Positions 1 to 6,704 of a DNA stretch of 15,722 bases are shown piece after piece; positions within the stretch are counted from its first letter, which is position 1; each line of letters starts with the position of its first letter. Position numbers and translations under genes: made by a program. Below the pieces are notes generated by a model, which did not search any database, had not been told where the DNA came from, and was given only the letters and a program-made list of their open reading frames with translations. The DNA lies in the NCBI GenBank assembly GCA_039029935.1, contig JBCCFC010000145.1, positions 1-15,722 of the forward strand. The letters are read 5' to 3'. This DNA comes from G039029935 sp039029935 (GTDB taxonomy: Bacteria > Chloroflexota > Anaerolineae > Caldilineales > Caldilineaceae).

Positions 1-131
1 CAACCTGCGATACTGTATGACAGATCGATTATCTGTGGCGCAGGTTGGTTACTTGCGCCACAGATAATCAATCTGTGATACTGTACCGCAGGTTGGCTAC
101 CTGCGTCACAGATAATCAATCTGTGATACTG
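1..131. repeat. Array of short hairpins with a 48-base tandem repeat
   Basis: A 48-base unit starting at 41 recurs at 89 with few changes. The stretch resolves into five consecutive hairpins, all with 5-base loops: 20-36 (ACAGAT/ATCTGT), 37-59 (GGCGCAGGT/ACTTGCGCC, one G-T pair), 59-77 (CACAGAT/ATCTGTG), 87-105 (CGCAGGT/ACCTGCG) and 107-125 (CACAGAT/ATCTGTG). Two stem types alternate. The first copy at 20-36 has its loop in the opposite orientation (CGATT against AATCA). The left edge (CAACCTGCG) looks like the end of a further hairpin outside the window. The array lies just past the stop of the minus-strand binding-protein gene, so it would form the 3' end of that transcript. It has no coding appearance. 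Confidence 0.85.
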
Positions 132-155
132 GTTTATATTACCAAAAGTTATGGG

Positions 156-1415
156 CTACCCCATCGAATTATCACCAGGGTCAACCGTTTCACCCAGGTC
201 TTCAATAGCGGCGTTATGCAGCGCACCATCCTCTGTGCGAATCACCTCACGCAGATAGATGTGTTGACGTGGGTTCTGCGTGGCTTCATCAAGGACGAAC
301 GACCCACGTGGGCTGGCGAAGGAGATGCCCGCCAATGCATCAATCATGGCATCAACGTTGCTGGTATCGCCTTCGACGCGGGTCAACATTTCGCTGATCA
401 CATGCCCAGCATCATAGCCCTGCACGGAGAAACTGCTCGGTGAGTTGTTGTAGGTCTCCTCGTATTTGGCAATGTAGGCATTGTTTTCTGGAATGTCATT
501 GACATAGGCCCACAGCCACGAACTCTTCACGCCAAGGACATCATCACCCAAGCTCGGTAACACATCTTCCGATGTCTGCGCATTGTTGGTGTACATGGGC
601 AACTGCGAGAAGAGATCAAATTCCACCGCTGATTTGAAGAAGGAGAGACCGTTGCCCCCTGGGACAAAGATATAGAAGAAATCAGCATCGGTTGCAGCCA
701 ACTCTGCAATCAATGGAGCAGGATCGCCAATAGCAGGGAAGGGGGCAAGAATGGTGTTGACGACTTCGCCACCGCCCTGCTCAAAGTGCCAGATAAAGGA
801 ATCGCGCTCGTTGTGTCCCGCCGTGTAATCGGAGACAATCAACGCACTTCGTTTGCCTACATTAGCCGCCAGCCAGGTTGCCATCTTGGCGCTCATCATC
901 CAGTTGCTAAAGGAGACACGCCAGATATAGGGTGATTTCAACTCGCGTGAAATTGGGTTGGCTCCGGCGTTGGACACAATCAACGGTTTCTTCATGGCGT
1001 CATAATATTCGCGCACCCCCATCAACACACCCGATGAGACGATGCCTGTCACAACATCTACCTCATCCTGCTCGACCAACTTGCGTGACTTCTGGAGTGC
1101 GATTTCGGGGTTGCCCTCAGAGTCCTCCACCACATACTCGATGGGACGCCCCGCAATTTCACCACCCATCTCGCTATCTAAATAGAGCTTTGTCCCGCGC
1201 TCCAACTCACCACCATAGACACCAAAGTTACCACTTGTAGGAACGAGAAGACCGATTTTAATAGGCTCTGCTGAAGTGGTTGACCCACTGCCTGTGGGTG
1301 CTGTTGTTGGTGCAACACAGCCAGCCAGCCCCGCAGGTAAAGCCGCTAATGCGCCTGTTGCGCCCGCTGCTTTTAAAAATGTGCGCCGATTGAATGTATA
1401 GTTTTTGTTTACCAT
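156..1415 (-). CDS. ABC transporter substrate-binding lipoprotein, Leu/Ile/Val type (Tat signal)
   Basis: This 419-residue protein is the extracytoplasmic ligand receptor of an ABC importer of the branched-chain amino acid/amide/urea group (periplasmic binding protein type 1 fold). The N-terminus has a twin-arginine motif, RRTFLK (residues 10-15), a hydrophobic stretch and a lipobox ending at Cys33 (GLAGC). This is followed by a Thr/Ser/Gly-rich linker, so it is probably exported folded by Tat and lipid-anchored. The mature domain starts at IKIGLLVPTSGNFGVYGGEL, a typical opening for this family, and the length is normal. The ATG at 1415 is preceded by GAGG at good spacing. No permease or ATPase partner lies in the window; they could lie to the left or elsewhere. 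The ligand is unknown: related proteins bind amino acids, urea, amides or aromatic acids. The neighbouring MFS gene is on the same strand 97 bases upstream, but this gene probably has its own promoter. Confidence 0.93.
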   Translation of the reverse strand: MVNKNYTFNRRTFLKAAGATGALAALPAGLAGCVAPTTAPTGSGSTTSAEPIKIGLLVPTSGNFGVYGGELERGTKLYLDSEMGGEIAGRPIEYVVEDSEGNPEIALQKSRKLVEQDEVDVVTGIVSSGVLMGVREYYDAMKKPLIVSNAGANPISRELKSPYIWRVSFSNWMMSAKMATWLAANVGKRSALIVSDYTAGHNERDSFIWHFEQGGGEVVNTILAPFPAIGDPAPLIAELAATDADFFYIFVPGGNGLSFFKSAVEFDLFSQLPMYTNNAQTSEDVLPSLGDDVLGVKSSWLWAYVNDIPENNAYIAKYEETYNNSPSSFSVQGYDAGHVISEMLTRVEGDTSNVDAMIDALAGISFASPRGSFVLDEATQNPRQHIYLREVIRTEDGALHNAAIEDLGETVDPGDNSMG

Positions 1416-1488
1416 CTCACTGCCTCACTTTTCTAATGATAATCCGCAACAATTTTAGATACCCCTGTCGAATAACAGGTACACCGTT

Positions 1489-1494
1489 ATTATA
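1489..1494 (-). promoter_or_regulatory. Possible -10 box for the binding-protein gene
   Basis: Reading the minus strand, a perfect TATAAT lies about 75 bases upstream of the ATG at 1415, between the MFS stop and the binding-protein start. No good -35 hexamer is visible at 16-18 bases. The resulting leader would contain a small stem (CCTGT/ACAGG at 1464-1479). Confidence 0.35.
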
Positions 1495-1512
1495 CTTGAA
1501 CAATGGGAAAAA

Positions 1513-2829
1513 TCATCTACCAACGATGTCTGATCGTTTTGGTGGATGCACATACAGCAAGGTCGCCACCGCAAAAATTAACGGAAGCACAGCAAAACCA
1601 ATCAATACTGTCTGATAGTTGCCCATCAGATCACGTGCAATCCCAAAGGGCATCGGTCCAAGTGCAGACCCCGCCACATTTAATGTTGAAACCACGCCCG
1701 TAATACTCCCCAGATGCTGGCGACCAAAGTATTTTGCCCAAATGACACTGCGGACAATCATAAAAAGTCCGCCTCGTGTTCCGGCCAAGATACCGTATAC
1801 ATACGCCAGTTCGATGGAGCCGAGAAATGGTGCCATGACCAGAATCACAGCTTGTAAACAGAGGGCAATGGCAAGTAAGATACGGACGGGGATTCTATCC
1901 ATCAACAACCCGCCTGATAATTGAACAACAGCGGCTGTTGCAGACATTGGAATAAAGACAAAGGCGGTCACGGTGCTGCTCAAACCGCTGTCACGAAAGA
2001 TGTCAAAGATGTGGAAGGTGAGTCCGGTATTGAGTGCGCCCATCACCAACATGCCACCGGAAATGAGCCAAAATACGGTCGTGCGTAGTGCTTCAGCACG
2101 TGTCCAATTCTCTTCCAAGAGTGGCTCATCTGAATCCGAAGATTTTGCATTAGGTGCGGCTGGTTCTGTAGATGTTGTGCCACCATCCGGTTGCAACCCA
2201 TAGTCTTCGGGACGGTTCCGGGTGAAAATAAACCCAATGGGCAACATCACACCCCAGAGTATCGCCCCCAGCAACGTATAGGTACTGCGCCACCCTAGCA
2301 GAGGGATCAACCAATTGAGCAATGATGGAAAGCTACCACTGCCTAACATAGCACTGACCATCCCCGCGATCCCCATTGCCATGCCTCGACGACGGACCCA
2401 CCACTGATTAATGACATTGCTGCTGACCAAGCTCAAGCTACCCTGCCCCAACATGCGCAAAGCCATAAAGCCAAGACCCAGCATCAGCGCATTGCGAACA
2501 AAGCTCATGTAGAAACAGGCGACGCCAAATACGAGTACAATGATGATGGTCATCTGCCGCGAGCCACGCTGGTCAATCTGGCGACCGATAAAGGGCATGG
2601 CAAAGCTGGCGGTAAGTGTGCCGACGGTGTAGAGCGTACTGACCAGCGAGCGGCTGATCCCCAAATCGGCGATAAATGAGTCGATAAAGACCGAGATGGT
2701 ATAGGTTTGGCCGGGGCTGGTGAGTATGATGCCAATGGTCCCGACAGCCAGAATCACCCAGCCATAGTAGAATGGTGTGGCGTTGACGACGCGGCTTGTG
2801 CGCGGTTCGTCAGATTGCTGTGTGTGCAT
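1513..2829 (-). CDS. MFS permease (monocarboxylate/oxalate-formate antiporter-like)
   Basis: A 438-residue polytopic inner-membrane protein with about 12 hydrophobic segments in two bundles of six, joined by a hydrophilic loop near residues 205-235 rich in Ser, Pro, Asp and Glu. After the first helices it carries GRQIDQRGSRQM, a form of the MFS loop 2-3 motif. The opening FYYGWVILAVGTIGIILTSP followed by TYTISVFIDSF resembles the monocarboxylate and oxalate/formate branch of the superfamily, but the substrate cannot be named. The frame is open 18 codons further upstream to 2883. I chose the ATG at 2829 because AGGAG sits six bases before it, while the upstream ATG has no such site. The gene is transcribed away from the hydrolase gene at 2974, and the AT-rich 144 bases between them must hold both promoters. 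Confidence 0.9.
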   Translation of the reverse strand: MHTQQSDEPRTSRVVNATPFYYGWVILAVGTIGIILTSPGQTYTISVFIDSFIADLGISRSLVSTLYTVGTLTASFAMPFIGRQIDQRGSRQMTIIIVLVFGVACFYMSFVRNALMLGLGFMALRMLGQGSLSLVSSNVINQWWVRRRGMAMGIAGMVSAMLGSGSFPSLLNWLIPLLGWRSTYTLLGAILWGVMLPIGFIFTRNRPEDYGLQPDGGTTSTEPAAPNAKSSDSDEPLLEENWTRAEALRTTVFWLISGGMLVMGALNTGLTFHIFDIFRDSGLSSTVTAFVFIPMSATAAVVQLSGGLLMDRIPVRILLAIALCLQAVILVMAPFLGSIELAYVYGILAGTRGGLFMIVRSVIWAKYFGRQHLGSITGVVSTLNVAGSALGPMPFGIARDLMGNYQTVLIGFAVLPLIFAVATLLYVHPPKRSDIVGR

Positions 2830-2973
2830 GGTTTTCTCCTGCTTGAATCTGCCAAATAGCGCACTCAAGATTTGTAATTTCACAATTATGGTAAAAATTA
2901 ATTTTATTGTATCATAAGGAAATGATCTAGCCTACATGCTTACTAAAATATAAAGATTAGAGAACGTATACCA

Positions 2974-4566
2974 ATGCAATCATACAAGAAGTTCGGCTTC
3001 ATTGTTTTATTCATGCTGCTGCTGAGTTTATCGGCCTGTATTGATTTGTCCCGTACGCCATTAGAGAATGATATTAGTGATACCCACAGTGCCTCACGCT
3101 TTGTCTTTGAAGATAATTTTTTTGAGAATGACTGCCCATTTGAGCTTGCGGTGTTGGATATCACGGAGGCGGAATTGACCTGTGGCTTTCTACTTGTGCC
3201 TGAAAATCGTAACGTTCCGGATAGTTTAGAATTAGAACTAGCCGTTGCGATTGTCCATAGCAAAAACAACCCAAAGCCGGACCCAATTCTTTATCTTGAG
3301 GGGGGACCGGGTGGCAGTGCATTGACAGGCATTGATAGCTGGATTGATACATCTCTGCGCGATGACCGTGATATCATTCTGATTGATCAGCGTGGCACAG
3401 GCTACTCTTTCCCTGGCTTGCATTGTGAAGAGACCGATATCGAGGATACGGTCCAAGCCGCAGAGGACTGTCGAGATTCGCTGCTGCTGGAAGGAATCGA
3501 CCTGACCCAATATCATAGTGCCAACAGCGCAGCCGATATCCGCGACTTACGCACTGCCTTGAACATCGACCAATGGAATTTGTTGGGCATTTCCTATGGT
3601 ACGCGGCTGGCCTTGACGGTGATGCGTGATTATCCCGAAGGCATTCGGAGCGTTGTTATCGACTCCGTCTATCCGCCCAACGTGGATGCTTACACCGAGC
3701 AGGCAAAAACCAATGCCGACGCAGTCATGGCATTGCTCGCTGGCTGTGCTGCCGATGACTACTGCAACGGTGCGTATCCTGACCTTGCGACTCGTTTTTA
3801 TAAGATGCTGGATAACCTGTATCTCTATCCCGTTTATGTTGACGAAGTGCTAGGGAGTGATGTTGTGGATGAAGAAGAAATGTTGGATGATGCAGCCATC
3901 ATCTCATGGTTGGTCAATAGCCTGTATGACACATCAACAATTCCTACATTGCCAAGTCTTCTCTCTACAGCGGCGGATGGTGATTATGCACCGCTGATGG
4001 AGGTTATTTACGGCATGGGTGAGGAAGAGGACGAAGGGTATCAGGGGCGTTTCCGCTATCAGGCAATGGGGTATCAGACAATGGGGCATCAGGCAATGGG
4101 GTACCAAACCGATGACGAAGAGTGGTTGAGCGATGCCAGCGGGATGTTCAACTCGGTGGAATGTCATGAAGAAATCCCCTTTAGCAACTATGAAGCAGGG
4201 CAGGCGTTGGTGGCCGATTATCCGATTGAGTTGGTTGACCCTTTATTGCGTGACATGGGTGATTTATTCAATATTTGTGAAATTTGGGGGGCGGGTGAGG
4301 CGCAGCCCATTGAGGATGAGGCCGTTGTCAGTGACTTGCCAACCCTGATTTTGGTCGGTGAGTATGATCCTGTCACACCGCCATCATGGGGCAAAGTGGC
4401 GGCAAAAACCCTGCGTCAGCACACCTATGTCGAAGTGCCACGCGGTGGTCACTCGCTCATAGATGCGGGCGACTGCCCACTTGACATCATCCAAACATTT
4501 ATCACAAATCCAACCGAGTCCCCTGATATTAGTTGCGTTGAGTCAATGATTTTGGAATTTGAGTAA
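2974..4566 (+). CDS. Secreted lipoprotein alpha/beta hydrolase, TAP-like (peptidase S33 type)
   Basis: A 530-residue lipoprotein with a short Sec signal and lipobox LSAC at Cys22. The alpha/beta hydrolase fold is clear: GGPGGS oxyanion loop from Gly110, DQRGTGYS, nucleophile elbow GISYG with Ser207, Asp465 in GEYDPVTPP and His493 in RGGHS. The C-terminal part matches the TAP-like domain of Streptomyces tripeptidyl aminopeptidases and relatives, which release short peptides or cleave esters outside the membrane. Substrate is not predictable. An acidic insert at about 350-385 contains YQAMG repeated about 3.6 times, encoded by a 15-base tandem repeat (4057-4110). The ribosome-binding site is weak. 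The gap to the ABC genes is 168 bases, so co-transcription is uncertain. Confidence 0.92.
   Translation: MQSYKKFGFIVLFMLLLSLSACIDLSRTPLENDISDTHSASRFVFEDNFFENDCPFELAVLDITEAELTCGFLLVPENRNVPDSLELELAVAIVHSKNNPKPDPILYLEGGPGGSALTGIDSWIDTSLRDDRDIILIDQRGTGYSFPGLHCEETDIEDTVQAAEDCRDSLLLEGIDLTQYHSANSAADIRDLRTALNIDQWNLLGISYGTRLALTVMRDYPEGIRSVVIDSVYPPNVDAYTEQAKTNADAVMALLAGCAADDYCNGAYPDLATRFYKMLDNLYLYPVYVDEVLGSDVVDEEEMLDDAAIISWLVNSLYDTSTIPTLPSLLSTAADGDYAPLMEVIYGMGEEEDEGYQGRFRYQAMGYQTMGHQAMGYQTDDEEWLSDASGMFNSVECHEEIPFSNYEAGQALVADYPIELVDPLLRDMGDLFNICEIWGAGEAQPIEDEAVVSDLPTLILVGEYDPVTPPSWGKVAAKTLRQHTYVEVPRGGHSLIDAGDCPLDIIQTFITNPTESPDISCVESMILEFE
4057..4110 (+). repeat. In-frame 15-base tandem repeat (YQAMG) inside the hydrolase
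   Basis: About 3.6 copies of TATCAGGCAATGGGG lie in tandem. Copies 1-3 start at 4057, 4072 and 4087 and a partial copy starts at 4102. They differ by a few substitutions and keep the reading frame, giving residues 362-379. The block sits in an acidic, probably surface-exposed insert of the lipoprotein. Confidence 0.9.
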
Positions 4567-4734
4567 GGTCATGTGCAACAAGTAATCGAGTATTTTATGT
4601 CATAAAAAAACACATCAAAACATGATAACGACCCTACATCCGATGATCCTGCAAATTCGACCCAACACAAAACTACAAAGACCGACCCCAACCTGGCAGA
4701 TGCATCTTTTGACAAATTAGGAGATTGGTCGATA

Positions 4735-6552
4735 TTGCGTCGTTGTTATGGCTATCTACGTAACATCTGGCATCTCACTATCTTTACCTATATCACCTCT
4801 TTTGCCATGATTGGCTTGGCGTTGGTAATCCCGCAGTTTATTCGCTGGATTGTTGATCACGGCATTCGCGAACAGAACCTGACATTGCTTGGTCAGTCTG
4901 TACTGGCATTATTGGGGCTAACGCTCCTGCGTGGTCTCCTTGGTTTTGCACAAGGTCGTTGGTCGGAGAAGGTCTCACAACAAGTCACCTATCTACTCCG
5001 GAACGAGGTCCATCAGAAGCTCACAGAACTCTCCTTTGCCTATCATGATCGCGTCGAAAATGGACAACTCTTGACCCGTGTGATGCAAGATGCCGAGCGC
5101 ATTCGCTTCTTGGTCGGGCGCGCCACCTTGCGCATTTTAGACAGTACATTTCTCTTTATTGGCACAGGGATTGTGCTTTTTTTGATGAATCCAACGCTCT
5201 CCTTGCTGGTGATGGCGACCATTCCACTGCTCTTTCATCGGGGGTATAAACTGGCGCGGGTATACCGTCCGCTCTCACTTGAAATCCAAAATCAACTGGC
5301 GGTGGTGACAACGCACCTCGAGCAAAATTTGCGTGGCGCACGTGTGGTGAAAGCCTTTGCGCAGGAAGATGAGGAAACACACCGTTTTGATGCAGAGAAT
5401 GAGGCTTGGTTTGATCTGGCGGCACTCTCCGCAAGAGTTATCGCCTTTAATGCACCGCTGATGGATTTTATCGCCAATCTTGGTACAGTCTTTATCATCT
5501 GGTATGGGGGGGCGGCAGTGATTCGTGGCGAGTTGAGTCTGGGTGAGTTGGTCGCCTTCACCACCTACCTGGCGCAACTGGTCATGCCTGTGCGTCGCTT
5601 GGGGCTGATTATTCCGGCTATGGCAATGGGGATTTCGGCTGGTGAGCGTCTCTTTGACATTCTTGACACGAAATCTGATATTGTCGATGCGCCGGATGCC
5701 AAGCCATTGCCAGAAATTCAAGGCCATGTCCGTTTTGAGGATGTCTCCTTTGCCTATGATTTGCAGTATGCAAACAAGGACAATGTGCCCAACTCAACAG
5801 AACCCGACCCAAAAGAACCCCACCCAAAAGAGTCCAGAGCCACCCAACACATTGCGCTTGAACATATCACCTTAGAGGCCAAGCCCGGCGAGGTGATTGC
5901 CCTGCTCGGTGCAACAGGGTCGGGCAAATCCTCTGTCATTAACCTGATCCCACGATTCTATGACCCCAGCAGTGGTCGTGTGACGGTCGATGGCTATGAT
6001 CTCAGCCAAGTGACACAATCATCGCTGCGCAGTCAGATTGGCATGGTGCTACAGGAAACCACGCTCTTTGCCACCACCATCCGTGAGAATATTGCCTTTG
6101 GCTATCCGAACGCAACCCAAGCGGAGATTGAATCTGCCGCCCGTGCTGCGCAGGCGCACGACTTTATCAGTGCAATGCCCAATGGTTATGAGACCGATGT
6201 CGGTGAACGTGGGTCAACCCTTTCTGGTGGACAGAAGCAACGCATTGCCATTGCACGTGCGCTACTCAAAGACCCACGTATCCTCATCTTGGATGATGCG
6301 ACGGCCAGTGTAGACAATGAAACCGAGCGGCTTATCCAAATGGCACTTGAACGCTTGATGGCGGGTCGCACGTCATTTGTGGTCGCCCAACGCTTGAGTA
6401 CCATGCGCATGGCCGACAAAGTCGTGGTGCTGGATCAAGGACGCATCACCGCCATCGGCACCCACGAAACATTGTTACATGAGTCAGAATTGTACGCCAA
6501 AATCTATGAACGGCAGGCGGAAGAGCAGGCGATTGAGGCGTTTGGGGGATAG
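4735..6552 (+). CDS. ABC exporter half-transporter with degenerate ATP site (subunit A of a heterodimer)
   Basis: A 605-residue type IV ABC exporter half: six-helix membrane domain (about 1-300), then a nucleotide-binding domain. Walker A is GATGSGKS with Lys398, the signature is a perfect LSGGQ (496-500) and the Walker B Asp is 520. The next residue is Asp521 where active ABC proteins have the catalytic Glu, and the H-loop reads VAQRLST with Gln552 instead of His. This pair of changes is typical of the degenerate subunit of heterodimeric exporters such as TM287/288, BmrCD and LmrCD. Its intact LSGGQ would complete the active site of the partner at 6705. An insert after the A-loop Tyr341 (about 343-370) is low complexity and partly made of a 15-base repeat. 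The start used is TTG at 4735, with AGGAG at 4719-4723 (11-base spacing). The frame is open upstream to 4606, so the start is uncertain. Substrate (lipid, drug or peptide) is unknown. Confidence 0.93.
   Translation: MRRCYGYLRNIWHLTIFTYITSFAMIGLALVIPQFIRWIVDHGIREQNLTLLGQSVLALLGLTLLRGLLGFAQGRWSEKVSQQVTYLLRNEVHQKLTELSFAYHDRVENGQLLTRVMQDAERIRFLVGRATLRILDSTFLFIGTGIVLFLMNPTLSLLVMATIPLLFHRGYKLARVYRPLSLEIQNQLAVVTTHLEQNLRGARVVKAFAQEDEETHRFDAENEAWFDLAALSARVIAFNAPLMDFIANLGTVFIIWYGGAAVIRGELSLGELVAFTTYLAQLVMPVRRLGLIIPAMAMGISAGERLFDILDTKSDIVDAPDAKPLPEIQGHVRFEDVSFAYDLQYANKDNVPNSTEPDPKEPHPKESRATQHIALEHITLEAKPGEVIALLGATGSGKSSVINLIPRFYDPSSGRVTVDGYDLSQVTQSSLRSQIGMVLQETTLFATTIRENIAFGYPNATQAEIESAARAAQAHDFISAMPNGYETDVGERGSTLSGGQKQRIAIARALLKDPRILILDDATASVDNETERLIQMALERLMAGRTSFVVAQRLSTMRMADKVVVLDQGRITAIGTHETLLHESELYAKIYERQAEEQAIEAFGG
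5800..5829 (+). repeat. Two-copy 15-base tandem repeat inside the nucleotide-binding domain
   Basis: The unit GAACCCGACCCAAAA at 5800-5814 is repeated at 5815-5829 with one change, encoding two similar EP(D/H)PK pentads. It lies in the extra segment between the A-loop Tyr and the Walker A strand, where most exporters have only a short turn. Confidence 0.8.
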
Positions 6553-6558
6553 AGGGAA

Positions 6559-6634
6559 GAGTGATGAGTGATGAGTGATGAGTGATGAGTGATGAGTGAT
6601 GAGTGATGAGTGATGAGTGATGAGTGATGAGTGA
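6559..6634. repeat. Heptanucleotide tandem repeat GAGTGAT, about 11 copies
   Basis: Ten perfect copies of GAGTGAT run from 6559 to 6628, followed by a partial copy to 6634. The repeat starts only a few bases after the stop codon of the first ABC gene. It resembles the short tandemly repeated repetitive (STRR) sequences described from cyanobacteria and other repeat-rich bacteria. On the minus strand it creates a spurious ORF of repeated His-His-Ser-Ser-Leu-Ile-Thr. Confidence 0.97.
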
Positions 6635-6643
6635 ACAATCCAC

Positions 6644-6683
6644 TTTTCAACTCTTCAACTCTTCAACTCTTCAACTCTTCAAC
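6644..6683. repeat. Octanucleotide tandem repeat TCTTCAAC, five copies
   Basis: Five copies of TCTTCAAC lie in tandem, the first imperfect (TTTTCAAC), nine bases after the heptamer array. Both arrays sit in the 152-base spacer between the two ABC subunits, upstream of the second start codon, which has no recognisable ribosome-binding site. Confidence 0.95.
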
Positions 6684-6704
6684 CTGCAACATGAGACATG
6701 ATTT

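Noticed and set aside
41..131. CRISPR array at the left edge
   Set aside because: The 48-base unit repeats without unique spacers; the variation is inside stems and loops, and there are no cas genes.
45..443. 132-residue plus-strand ORF
   Set aside because: It runs through the hairpin array and antisense to the well-supported binding-protein gene. Its N-terminus is only the translated repeat.
4622..4720. 32-codon ORF before the first ABC gene
   Set aside because: No ribosome-binding site, and it is out of frame with a more convincing N-terminal extension of the ABC protein.
6446..6643. Minus-strand ORF with repeated His-His-Ser-Ser-Leu-Ile-Thr
   Set aside because: A by-product of the 7-base repeat, which yields a 7-residue repeat in any open frame; the rest is antisense to the ABC gene.
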